A stretch of DNA of 17,834 nt from Candidatus Schekmanbacteria bacterium (lineage in GTDB: Bacteria; Schekmanbacteria; GWA2-38-11; J061), in assembly GCA_003695725.1 (NCBI GenBank), contig RFHX01000125.1, forward strand, positions 1 through 17,834. The letters are read 5' to 3'. The notes below the pieces were generated by a model that saw nothing but the letters and a program-made list of their open reading frames with translations, was not told the DNA's origin and did not search any database. Of the stretch, positions 7,024 to 13,830 are shown one piece after another (within the stretch, counting starts at the first letter, position 1; the number at the start of each line of letters is the position of its first letter). The position numbers and the translations under genes are program-made.

Positions 7024-8412
7024 TTAATTTATGGTAATTACCCTTATTCTATTGTTTGCTGTATCAACTATAAAAATGCTCCCTTCATTGTTGCCATCAA
7101 GGGTATGAGGTGAGGAAAATTTGGCATATTTAGGAGGACCTCCATCTCCTGCAAATCCTCCATGAGTAGGTATGCCCGCATAGGTTGAAATAATTCCTGT
7201 GGTAGGGTCAACAACTCTAATGCATTGATTTCCTGTATCTGCAATAAGCATATATCCCTCACTGCTAAACCATATCCCTGATGGTGTTTTTATTTTAGCC
7301 GCAACTGCCGGACCTCCATCTCCTGAATAACCGCCACTGCCGATGCCTGCCACTGTAGTAATAATACCCGTAGTTAAATCGACTTTTCTTATCCTATTAT
7401 TAGAAGAATCAGCAATATATAGGTTTCCAGTCGAATCAAGAGCAATTCCTGAAGGGTCCTTAAGCTTTGCAGATATTGCAGGCCCTCCATCTCCTGAATA
7501 ACCGGCATTGCCTGTGCCTGCTATAGTATCTATAATTCCAGTTACCGCATCTATCTTTTTTATCTTGTCATTTTGAATATCTGCAAAATAGATATTCCCT
7601 GCTGAATCAAGGATTATATCGACAGGTTGGTCAATTTTTGCCAATGTTGCCACCTCTCCGTCATCATCGCCAGGACTTCCTGTGCCTGCTATGGTTGTTA
7701 TAATCCCTGAAGAATCTACCTTTCTAATGCGATGATTCATTGTGTCACAGATGTATATATTACCTGAATTATCAACATATACACCTTCGACTTTATTGAG
7801 CATTGCTGAAACTGCTGGAATACCATCTCCGTTGTAACCGGCTGTGCCTGTACCTGCCACAGTTACTATTTTTCCAGTCGTCTTTGAAACCATTCTTACC
7901 CGATGCTGTTTTTGCACAGCAATATAAATATTGCCTGCCAAATCACATGAAACATCTGTTGGCGTATCCAATCCTGCATCGACTGCAGGAATTCCTTCGC
8001 CATTGTAGGTGTTGCTGCCATTTCCAGCATATGTCTTTATTATCCATCGTATGTATGCATGAGTAATTATCTCCGACGATGCACCATTGAATATGCCAGT
8101 TGCCTTAATAAAAACAGATTCATTGTAAAGAGCTTTATTTATCGTATACTTAAAACTTCCTTCTTCAAAATTCTCGGTAAAGACAATGCCATTGTTGGCA
8201 TCGGCAAAGAATGGTTTTCTGAGCATTAACCACAGAGCTTTTCTAAGTCCTGCTTCAGCATAATAATATGATTTTGATGCATCTTCCAAAGATTCTTGTG
8301 ATTCCGACTCCATTGTGCTTATGTAAACATAACTCATAGATAGCAGAGAAATCGTAAGAAGCATAATCAGAAGCGCTGCATATGCAATTCCTCTGTCATT
8401 GTTAATCTTCAT
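7024..8412 (-). CDS. PilX/GspK-like minor pilin fused to a six-bladed NHL beta-propeller
   Basis: This 462-residue protein combines two modules. Residues 1-125 are a minor pilin: a short basic leader ending in Gly8, a hydrophobic helix from IAYAALLIMLL, the PilX-type helix continuation YYYAEAGLRKALWLM (50-64) and a small beta region ending HAYIRW. Position +5 after Gly8 is Ala, not Glu, as in GspK/PilX tip pseudopilins. Residues 127-462 are six NHL repeats starting at 127, 184, 240, 297, 353 and 410, with a strict 56-57-residue period. Their consensus resembles AG.G..GY.GDGGPA..A, then P.GI..D..GN.YIAD, then NNRIRKVD. Blade 3 lacks the GY.GDGGPA loop. A six-blade NHL fold should be complete. 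The propeller would be exposed at the fibre tip, a plausible adhesion or ligand-binding head; no catalytic motif is seen. The ATG overlaps the PilW-like stop (ATGA). PilX is usually under 200 residues, so the extension is exceptional. Both modules are clear; the role is inferred. Confidence 0.88.
   Translation of the reverse strand: MKINNDRGIAYAALLIMLLTISLLSMSYVYISTMESESQESLEDASKSYYYAEAGLRKALWLMLRKPFFADANNGIVFTENFEEGSFKYTINKALYNESVFIKATGIFNGASSEIITHAYIRWIIKTYAGNGSNTYNGEGIPAVDAGLDTPTDVSCDLAGNIYIAVQKQHRVRMVSKTTGKIVTVAGTGTAGYNGDGIPAVSAMLNKVEGVYVDNSGNIYICDTMNHRIRKVDSSGIITTIAGTGSPGDDDGEVATLAKIDQPVDIILDSAGNIYFADIQNDKIKKIDAVTGIIDTIAGTGNAGYSGDGGPAISAKLKDPSGIALDSTGNLYIADSSNNRIRKVDLTTGIITTVAGIGSGGYSGDGGPAVAAKIKTPSGIWFSSEGYMLIADTGNQCIRVVDPTTGIISTYAGIPTHGGFAGDGGPPKYAKFSSPHTLDGNNEGSIFIVDTANNRIRVITIN
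7027..8034 (-). repeat. Six in-frame NHL blade repeats (about 170 bp period)
   Basis: The C-terminal two thirds of the fusion pilin gene is a tandem array of six coding repeats of 168-171 bp, one per propeller blade. Most copies have diverged at the DNA level. Blades 4 and 5 still share an identical 21-bp segment on the plus strand, at 7313-7333 and 7484-7504, exactly 171 bp (57 codons) apart. It encodes part of the GYSGDGG loop. This points to growth by internal duplication or later gene conversion between neighbouring blades. Confidence 0.85.
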
Positions 8413-9305
8413 CTATTTCTTTCTCCATCCTTCTCTTCGAGATTTCGTGGATAAACCTGTTCGAAGAAATTTAGGACATTCCCTTTCTTATCTTTAACCT
8501 GCATTTTTATGACTAAAAGCGGTTCTCCCTGCAAAAGAGGCTGATAGCTCACATTAAAGCCTTGAACTCCTGATGCAATTTCCCTTGTGATTACATCTGC
8601 TGTAATAGAATCAATTTTCTTTTCTATAAGCGTATTATTATTCGAATCTATGTAATATATGAGTGGATCAGGAGGATCTTCATCCTGATTTCCATCTTCG
8701 TCATCGTCAGCAGGAACACCTTCGTCAATGTTTCCATCGTCGTCATCGTCGAAAAGATATATGCCTGAAAAGCCGTCTTCATTCATATCTGCCGATAAGT
8801 CCTCGTCTATAAAGCCGTCTCCATCATCATCAACACCATTACATTGCTCTTCATTTACAGCTCCTTGCTCATCATCATTCTTTAAATTTCTTTCATCTAT
8901 CAAACCATTTCCATTATCATCATATAGTATAATCCCAGATTCACCATCAGATGTCATATCCTCTCCTACATCTTCATCTATTCTTCCGTCTCCATCATTG
9001 TCGATACCTGCAGATATTGCAAGAATGTCTCTGTTCCTATTTGAAGGGGTTAAACCTCCTGTAGGAATTAAAAGGAATTTGCTTTTTCTTATGTTAGAAA
9101 CGATTATCTCCATAGCATATGCTGCGCGGCGAAAGAGATAATTCTCCTCTTGATATTCTGTATAAGCGTCAATGGATGAAATAAAAAGTGCTGAAGCCGT
9201 CAAGGCAAAGATAGAAATGATAGTTATGCTTATTATAAGCTCAAGAAGAGTAAGCCCTTTTTTTGATTCAACTGTTGATCTATAATAGCAGCCATTTCTT
9301 TCCAA
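8409..9305 (-). CDS. PilW/GspJ-like minor pilin with duplicated Asp-rich Ca2+-type loops
   Basis: This 298-residue prepilin has a 17-residue leader ending ESKKG, then LTLLELIISITIISIFALTA with Glu at +5. Cleavage by a prepilin peptidase before Leu18 is expected. The body resembles PilW/GspJ: a helix with FRRAAYAMEIIVSNIRKSK (58-76) and a C-terminal part (about 214-285) with DVITREIASGVQGFNVSYQP and LLVIKMQVKDKKG. Inserted at about 101-210 is an extremely acidic segment holding five DxDxDGxIDE-like loops. The start is TTG at 9305. Alternatives were considered: the nearby ATG at 9295 is out of frame, and a GAGGGA Shine-Dalgarno lies 7 bases before the TTG and overlaps the stop of the preceding pilV-like gene. 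The loops should bind Ca2+ once secreted. The minor-pilin call is firm; the PilW versus GspJ naming is not. Confidence 0.87.
   Translation of the reverse strand: MERNGCYYRSTVESKKGLTLLELIISITIISIFALTASALFISSIDAYTEYQEENYLFRRAAYAMEIIVSNIRKSKFLLIPTGGLTPSNRNRDILAISAGIDNDGDGRIDEDVGEDMTSDGESGIILYDDNGNGLIDERNLKNDDEQGAVNEEQCNGVDDDGDGFIDEDLSADMNEDGFSGIYLFDDDDDGNIDEGVPADDDEDGNQDEDPPDPLIYYIDSNNNTLIEKKIDSITADVITREIASGVQGFNVSYQPLLQGEPLLVIKMQVKDKKGNVLNFFEQVYPRNLEEKDGERNR
8676..9005 (-). repeat. Tandemly duplicated Asp-rich Ca2+-binding-type segment inside the PilW-like gene
   Basis: Residues 101-157 and 158-210 are two copies of one unit of about 57 residues. Each begins IDNDGDGRIDED or VDDDGDGFIDED, continues with DM..DG.SGI.L and a second loop DDNGNGLIDE or DDDDDGNIDE, and ends with DDE.G..NE or DDEDGNQDED. 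The loops resemble thrombospondin type-3, dockerin or EF-hand-like calcium loops. The joint between copies, QCNGVDDDGDGFIDE, also resembles the MopE-type metal-binding motif. The repeat is visible in the protein; its Ca2+ binding is inferred from the family resemblance. Confidence 0.8.
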
Positions 9306-9315
9306 AAAAAATCCC

Positions 9316-9699
9316 TCACCGTTTCATTGTAACAAGGTTTTTTGAATCGATTACTATCGACTGTAGTTTTATACTATCAACAGTTACAATAACTTTACGG
9401 GCGTCATTTTCAGGTATAGAGTCTCCGTCTAAATCGCAGGGGAGGACACTCCAAGTCCTTGTAATTACTTCTCCTTGGATTGACACTGTATCTGTCCCGC
9501 TTGTAAGGTTGGAAAAATCGACAGCATTGATAACCTCCATCATCCCTCTTGCATAGCTAAGCTTTTCCATCTCTTTACGCGCCTCATCAGACGATTTAAA
9601 TCCCATAGAAAAGGCATAAGATATGGATAAAGCAACAATGGCAAGTATAGTAATGGAAAGAAGTGATTCAAGAAGGGTAAAACCGCTTTTTTTTTTCAT
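9316..9699 (-). CDS. PilV/GspI-like minor pilin
   Basis: This 127-residue prepilin has a short six-residue leader, MKKKSG, then FTLLESLLSITILAIVALSISYAF with Glu at +5 and the LLES variant typical of PilV and GspI. The small C-terminal domain (about 60-125) contains a beta-rich stretch TDTVSIQGEVITRTWSVLP and the segment DLDGDSIPENDARKVIVTV. It would be processed by the prepilin peptidase and placed in the priming/tip complex with the PilW-like and PilX-like proteins. It follows gspH by 19 bp, and its stop overlaps the Shine-Dalgarno of the PilW-like gene. The length is typical. Confidence 0.85.
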   Translation of the reverse strand: MKKKSGFTLLESLLSITILAIVALSISYAFSMGFKSSDEARKEMEKLSYARGMMEVINAVDFSNLTSGTDTVSIQGEVITRTWSVLPCDLDGDSIPENDARKVIVTVDSIKLQSIVIDSKNLVTMKR

Positions 9700-9718
9700 A
9701 ATCTCAATTCAAAAAAGA

Positions 9719-10201
9719 TTACTGAATTTTTATATTGCCCGTTGAAACATCGATAATGATTACTTTCTTTTTTCCGCCATATCGAATTTCAATAATGCCT
9801 CCATTTACTGTACCATCAGGATTGAAATTTAAAGAGTTTCCACCTCCGTTAATTACAACTTGATATAAATCGACATCTTCAAGATTAAATTTATCAGTAA
9901 ATGTAATAAGAAAATCATCTTTTCGGAGAGGATGTTTTATATAAGCGCCCTCTTGCTCAAGTGAATATCTGTTGTTCGCAGAATCAAAAACAACATTAAC
10001 TATTTTGCCTGTTTTTAATGCATAGCTTCTTGCATAATTGATATCTGATGCAATCCTCCTTGCAGCTGAATCTAAAGAAAAGTTGGTCGAAGAATCATCT
10101 AAAAAAGCAATGCCTGCTCCTACAATGATGGCAATAATCGTAATTACAAGAATTATTTCAATTAATGTAAACCCTTTAATCTTTCTATCTCTCTGTGCCA
10201 T
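9719..10201 (-). CDS. gspH: GspH/FimT-like minor pilin
   Basis: This 160-residue prepilin has leader MAQRDRKIKG, then FTLIEIILVITIIAIIVGAGI with Glu at +5. The helix continues into SLDSAARRIASDINYARSYALKTGKIVNVVFD (about 42-73), the hallmark of GspH/FimT proteins, in which a helix and the first strands carry the 'AR..A..TG..V.v.f' pattern. The C-terminal beta domain has the typical LNFNPDGTVNGGIIEI motif (124-139). It is the first gene after the pilin terminator and opens the minor-pilin/alignment cluster. Its Shine-Dalgarno is weak (GGAAA about 8 bases before ATG). Confidence 0.88.
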   Translation of the reverse strand: MAQRDRKIKGFTLIEIILVITIIAIIVGAGIAFLDDSSTNFSLDSAARRIASDINYARSYALKTGKIVNVVFDSANNRYSLEQEGAYIKHPLRKDDFLITFTDKFNLEDVDLYQVVINGGGNSLNFNPDGTVNGGIIEIRYGGKKKVIIIDVSTGNIKIQ

Positions 10202-10345
10202 TTAAGATTTTCCAATGCAAAAAGATGAAAAATCAATGAGTTATCGTTAAAGATTTTCTGCATTTTAAGGAATATGATTTCTGGAAAATTTGGATATCAA
10301 CAAAGAGTATATTTCACTTTCATTTAACATCATAGAACAAAGGGC
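10202..10345 (-). promoter_or_regulatory. Intergenic region with a tentative promoter for the minor-pilin/pilMNOPQ cluster
   Basis: This is the largest non-coding gap inside the locus (10202-10394, with the terminator in its right part). On the minus strand TTGATA (10295-10300) and CATATT (10271-10276) are 18 bp apart, a moderate sigma70-like match that would place the start near 10264. The only GG on this strand within the gap is not followed by GC at the sigma54 spacing, so a -24/-12 element is not seen. Some promoter is expected here because the strong terminator would otherwise cut off gspH and the genes after it. Confidence 0.3.
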
Positions 10346-10384
10346 AAAAAAAAAAGAGGGACTTTTTTGAAAGCCCCTCTTTTT
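10346..10384 (-). terminator. Rho-independent terminator after the major pilin gene
   Basis: On the minus strand, GAGGG (10375-10379), G and CTTT (10370-10373) pair with AAAG (10362-10365), T and CCCTC (10356-10360). There is one G-U pair and a four-base loop, and the stem is extended by five A-T pairs. A run of ten T (10346-10355) forms the second side of that extension and the U-tract. It begins about 10 bases after the pilin stop codon, so the mRNA ends right behind the most highly needed gene. Confidence 0.9.
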
Positions 10385-10394
10385 GGCATATCTT

Positions 10395-10925
10395 TTACCA
10401 AGTATCGTAGCCCGAACTGTTGGCAATAAATTGTCCTGTCACTGAACTATATTTCCACCCTTTTGTAGGATTTGCATCAGCGGAAATCGCCGAAGCAGAA
10501 GTTGTTACATTAACCCCATCTTTAGCAGCTGAAGCGGTCGATTCAGCAAGCTGATTCTCAGGAATTCTATCTCTAAGATAAGGTCCATAAGGATAATTTG
10601 CTCTATCAAGAGTAGGCGATGTTTTCCCATTTTTATCAGAATATAAAGTAAGCTGAGCAACAAAAGATGCTTCAGGATCTGCAGGGGCTCCGCTTCCTGT
10701 GGTATGTTCAACGGCACCCGGATAAGTGCTGTTATGCTCATGATAATAACGCTCGATTGCCCCTCTGATTGTGGCTAAGTCGCCTTTCAAAGTTGATTCT
10801 CTTGCATCCTTCGATGCATCTGTAAATTGAGGAATTGCAAGAGCAGCCAAGATTCCAAGGACGATTACCACAAGCAGAAGCTCAATCAGGGTAAATCCTT
10901 CTTTTCTTTTCAGATGTTGTATCAT
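10395..10925 (-). CDS. gspG: Major pilin / GspG-like pseudopilin
   Basis: This 176-residue prepilin has leader MIQHLKRKEG and mature N-terminus FTLIELLLVVIVLGILAALA with Glu at +5, followed by IPQFTDASKDARESTLKGDLATIRGAIERYYHEH, the classic GspG/PilA helix. The remainder is a Ser/Ala-rich beta domain ending KGWKYSSVTGQFIANSSGYDTW, the usual pseudopilin-type end ('WkYd..tG.i..ns'). There are no cysteines, so no pilin disulfide loop. It is longer than typical T2SS GspG (about 140) and looks like many GspG-like pilins of T4P-type systems. Three facts suggest high expression: a perfect AAGGAGGT ribosome binding site, placement last in its transcript, and a strong terminator directly behind it. 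Confidence 0.92.
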   Translation of the reverse strand: MIQHLKRKEGFTLIELLLVVIVLGILAALAIPQFTDASKDARESTLKGDLATIRGAIERYYHEHNSTYPGAVEHTTGSGAPADPEASFVAQLTLYSDKNGKTSPTLDRANYPYGPYLRDRIPENQLAESTASAAKDGVNVTTSASAISADANPTKGWKYSSVTGQFIANSSGYDTW

Positions 10926-10932
10926 ACTTTCT

Positions 10933-10940
10933 ACCTCCTT
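10933..10940 (-). promoter_or_regulatory. Full-consensus Shine-Dalgarno of the major pilin gene
   Basis: The minus strand reads AAGGAGGT, a complete match to the anti-Shine-Dalgarno, with 7 bases to the ATG at 10925. Its neighbours in the locus mostly have weak sites or overlapping start/stop codons. This gene therefore appears set for much stronger translation than the machinery genes, as expected for the fibre subunit. Confidence 0.85.
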
Positions 10941-10962
10941 GTAATTAGTTTTCTTGATGATT

Positions 10963-12084
10963 TCATCTTCCTATTGTGGAAGACATCTTAAATATGGGAA
11001 GTATAATCGATACTGCTATAAATCCCACAATAGCGCCCATTAAAACTATTAATGTCGGTTCAATCAAAGTCGTTATCCTTTTAATTGTCCTTTCGGTTTC
11101 TTCGTCATAAAAGTCAGCCATCCTTGACATAACTTTTCCCAGAGCGCCAGATTCTTCACCAACTACAACCATTTGTCGGACAGAAGGAGGCATAAGTTTA
11201 GAATTTTCATAAGAGAGGGACAATTTTTTTCCATTTTTGACATTATCTTCCATTTCATTCATAAAGTCATAAAAGGGTTTATTGTCCATTGTGCTTTTTG
11301 TAACCTCTATAGTCTCAAGAAGAGGAATGCCGGCATCGAGCAATACACCCATCAATCTCATCATTCGTGCTATATAAACATTCGTAAATAATCGTCCTAC
11401 AATGGGAAATTGAAGCTTCAAAGAATCGATATATGACCTGAATTCATCCTTTTGAAGAAGATAATAGCCTGCACAAAGAAGTATCAATAGAAATGTGAGA
11501 ATAAAAAACCAATAATTATTCAGCAAATATGACAGTTCAAGAAGTATTTTCGTAGGTGTTGGAAGAAGGTCTTCATTGCCTTGGAAAATTTTCACGAATC
11601 TTGGCAACACAAAGGATAAAACAAATATAACAACACCGAAGCAAAAAAGGAGAAGAATAAAGGGATATGTTGTGGCTGATTTTAAATTCGAAACCATCTT
11701 CTCCCAGCTTTCTTGAAAAGCTGCAAGCCGCTTTAGCATTTCATTTAAAACGCCTCCGCTTTCACCAACTTTTATCATACTGACAAACAAAGGAGAAAAA
11801 CAGGAGGGATGTTTTTTCATTGCGCTGGAAAGCCGCTGTCCTTCTTCAACATCTGATATGATTTCCTTCAATGTTTTTTTCAATTCTTCATTTTCCATTT
11901 CCTCTGAAATTGCTTTAAGTGAAGGCACAAGTCCGCTATCCATCTCAAGCATCAGGTGAAGTTGATTTGTAAATAAGATAAGCTCCTTTAAGGTTACCTT
12001 TTTCCGTTTGAAGTCCGTATTCAATACCTTTTCAAAAAAAACCTTTAACGCCGGAAGTGATAATATATTTTCTTCTGTTTTCAT
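10963..12084 (-). CDS. pilC: PilC/GspF-like inner-membrane platform protein
   Basis: The 373-residue protein has two T2SSF domains. The first cytoplasmic helical bundle (about 32-135) contains FTNQLHLMLEMDSGLVPSLK and the motif VGESGGVLNEML (106-117). The second (about 233-340) contains MMRLMGVLLDAGIPLLETIE and VGEESGALGKVM (308-319). Three membrane helices lie near 141-165, 191-210 and 344-366. It is slightly shorter than the usual 400 residues because of a reduced N-terminus. The protein is the platform on which the extension ATPase acts to insert pilin subunits. It lies 15 bp after the ATPase gene and 37 bp before the pilin gene. Confidence 0.94.
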   Translation of the reverse strand: MKTEENILSLPALKVFFEKVLNTDFKRKKVTLKELILFTNQLHLMLEMDSGLVPSLKAISEEMENEELKKTLKEIISDVEEGQRLSSAMKKHPSCFSPLFVSMIKVGESGGVLNEMLKRLAAFQESWEKMVSNLKSATTYPFILLLFCFGVVIFVLSFVLPRFVKIFQGNEDLLPTPTKILLELSYLLNNYWFFILTFLLILLCAGYYLLQKDEFRSYIDSLKLQFPIVGRLFTNVYIARMMRLMGVLLDAGIPLLETIEVTKSTMDNKPFYDFMNEMEDNVKNGKKLSLSYENSKLMPPSVRQMVVVGEESGALGKVMSRMADFYDEETERTIKRITTLIEPTLIVLMGAIVGFIAVSIILPIFKMSSTIGR

Positions 12085-12099
12085 TGTCTTATCTAATTT

Positions 12100-13830
12100 T
12101 TAACTTGCTCTTTTTAAAACTGTTTCGTCCTCTTCCGCATAAATTACCCTAGTTACCTCCTCCAAAGAGGTAATGCGCTCTCTTATCAATCTTAAACCTT
12201 CTTCTCTAAGACTTTTAAATCCCGATTTCTTTCTTAAAGCAATCAATTCGTCAATTGTTGGATTTCTTGCAATCAAAGCTCTTGCCTCCTCAGAGACTTC
12301 AAAAAGCTCATATATTCCTATCCTTCCCTTAAAACCTGAATCAAAACATTCAGGACATCCTTTGCCTTTTACCAAGGTTGCATGCTCGGTATTATCCCAT
12401 CCAATTCTGTCGAGCAATGCTTTAGAGGGGATATATGTTGTCTTGCAGCTTGGACAAACCTTTCTCACAAGCCGCTGGGCAACAGAGCCAATAACAGCCG
12501 ATGCGACAAGATATGGTTCAATATCCATCTCAAGAAGTCTTGTAATCGCACCACAGCTGTCATTGGTGTGTAAAGTAGATATAACGAGATGTCCTGTTAA
12601 AGCCGCTTGAATAGCTACTTCAGCTGTCTCCCTGTCCCTAATTTCTCCAACCATAATAATATCAGGATCGAGGCGAAGGACAGATTTTAATATCTTTGCA
12701 AATGTCAATCCTATTTTTTCATTCACTTGAATCTGGTTCACTATTTCAAATTGGAACTCCACTGGGTCCTCAATTGTAATAAAGTTCTTTTCAAGAGTAA
12801 GAAGATGGTTTATGGCGGCATATAATGTTGTAGTTTTCCCGCTTCCTGTTGGTCCTGTTACAAGAATAAGCCCGTTGCTGCGCTTCAACATATTTTTGAA
12901 AGCCGTGCCAACTTCAAGAGGGAATCCCAATTTATCTAAATTAAATTCAATACTGTTTTTATCAAGAATTCTCATAACAATTGCCTCACCGCTTATCGTA
13001 GGCATTGAAGAAACTCTTAGATCCACATCCTTGCCATCTGATAAGATATGTATACGTCCCTCCTGAGGCAGTCTTCTCTCAGCAATGTCAAGTTTAGCCA
13101 TAACTTTTACTCTTGAAATTATAGCTGGAAGAATCTCCTTTTTACTGCTCATAACTTCATGCATAATACCATCAATTCTGTATCGTACTCTAAATTTATC
13201 AATATCCGGCTCAATATGAATATCACTTGCTCCATCGCGAATGGCATTCATTATGATGAGGTTAACTAAATTTATTACAGGACTTCCTTCGGCAAGCTCC
13301 CTAAGCTCCTCTTTCTCCTTATCATCACCTTCTTCAACAACTTGAACATCGATCTCTTCCAATGAATCAAGGAAGTGTTCTTTTGAAACATTATCTGAGT
13401 AATATTCTTCAATAAAATTCTGTATGTCTGAAACACGGCAAAGGACGGGGAGAACTTTGCAGTTTGTCGTTTTTTCAATATCCTCAATCACATAAACGGC
13501 ATAGGGGTCAGTCATTGCAAGAGTCAATTCGTTTCGCACCTTGAACATTGGAATAACTTGATAAAGCATCGCCTTTTCTTTAGGGACAATATTTACAATT
13601 TTTGGGTCTATAAGCCCTGTTCTCAGCCATACATGAGGAATCCCTGACTGCTCGCTTAAAATCTCCGTTAGACGCTCATTCGTTATAAAATTCATATCTA
13701 CCAGTATCTGGCCAAGCCGTAGTCCGCTTTGTCTTTGTTTTGCAAGCGCCTGATTAAGTTGGTCAGGAGAGATGATACCCTGTGATACAAGCATATCACC
13801 CAGCATCGATTCTTTCCTTTTTGGCTTCAT
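12100..13830 (-). CDS. pilB: PilB/GspE-type extension ATPase with MshEN (c-di-GMP-binding type) N-terminus
   Basis: This 576-residue secretion ATPase starts with an MshEN-type domain (about 8-145). It has two successive motifs: LGDMLVSQGIISPDQLNQAL (10-29) and RLGQILVDMNFITNERL (38-54). The MshE consensus has a Gly in each; the second copy has Asn46 at that place. The ATPase core has SDIHIEP (202-208), Walker A GPTGSGKT (326-333), Walker B with E396 (DPDIIMVGEIRD), the His-box STLHTND (418-424) and a four-Cys zinc site (C459, C462, C492, C495). It powers subunit assembly from the cytoplasmic face. Known MshEN domains (MshE, some PilB) bind c-di-GMP, and the HD-GYP gene two genes upstream strengthens that reading. 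The start overlaps the STAS stop as ATGA. Whether the fibre is a pilus or T2SS pseudopilus cannot be settled from this gene. Confidence 0.94.
   Translation of the reverse strand: MKPKRKESMLGDMLVSQGIISPDQLNQALAKQRQSGLRLGQILVDMNFITNERLTEILSEQSGIPHVWLRTGLIDPKIVNIVPKEKAMLYQVIPMFKVRNELTLAMTDPYAVYVIEDIEKTTNCKVLPVLCRVSDIQNFIEEYYSDNVSKEHFLDSLEEIDVQVVEEGDDKEKEELRELAEGSPVINLVNLIIMNAIRDGASDIHIEPDIDKFRVRYRIDGIMHEVMSSKKEILPAIISRVKVMAKLDIAERRLPQEGRIHILSDGKDVDLRVSSMPTISGEAIVMRILDKNSIEFNLDKLGFPLEVGTAFKNMLKRSNGLILVTGPTGSGKTTTLYAAINHLLTLEKNFITIEDPVEFQFEIVNQIQVNEKIGLTFAKILKSVLRLDPDIIMVGEIRDRETAEVAIQAALTGHLVISTLHTNDSCGAITRLLEMDIEPYLVASAVIGSVAQRLVRKVCPSCKTTYIPSKALLDRIGWDNTEHATLVKGKGCPECFDSGFKGRIGIYELFEVSEEARALIARNPTIDELIALRKKSGFKSLREEGLRLIRERITSLEEVTRVIYAEEDETVLKRAS

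Noticed and set aside
7100-8034. Regular DNA repeats that could suggest a CRISPR or satellite array
   Set aside because: The period is a multiple of three, copies are diverged and in frame, and they translate to NHL blades; there are no constant repeats with unique short spacers.
8728-9141. Plus-strand open frame of 137 codons, Ser/Pro-rich
   Set aside because: It is the antisense shadow of the Asp/Gly-rich repeat region of the PilW-like gene; its composition follows from GAT/GAC codons read backwards, and it has no recognisable domain.
9300-9312. Possible frameshift at the eight-base homopolymer between the PilV- and PilW-like genes
   Set aside because: Both proteins have complete, separate prepilin signatures and expected ends, so they are two genes, not one broken gene.
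12173-12610. Plus-strand open frame of 145 codons
   Set aside because: Antisense to the conserved C-terminal part of the assembly ATPase; no Shine-Dalgarno or family resemblance.
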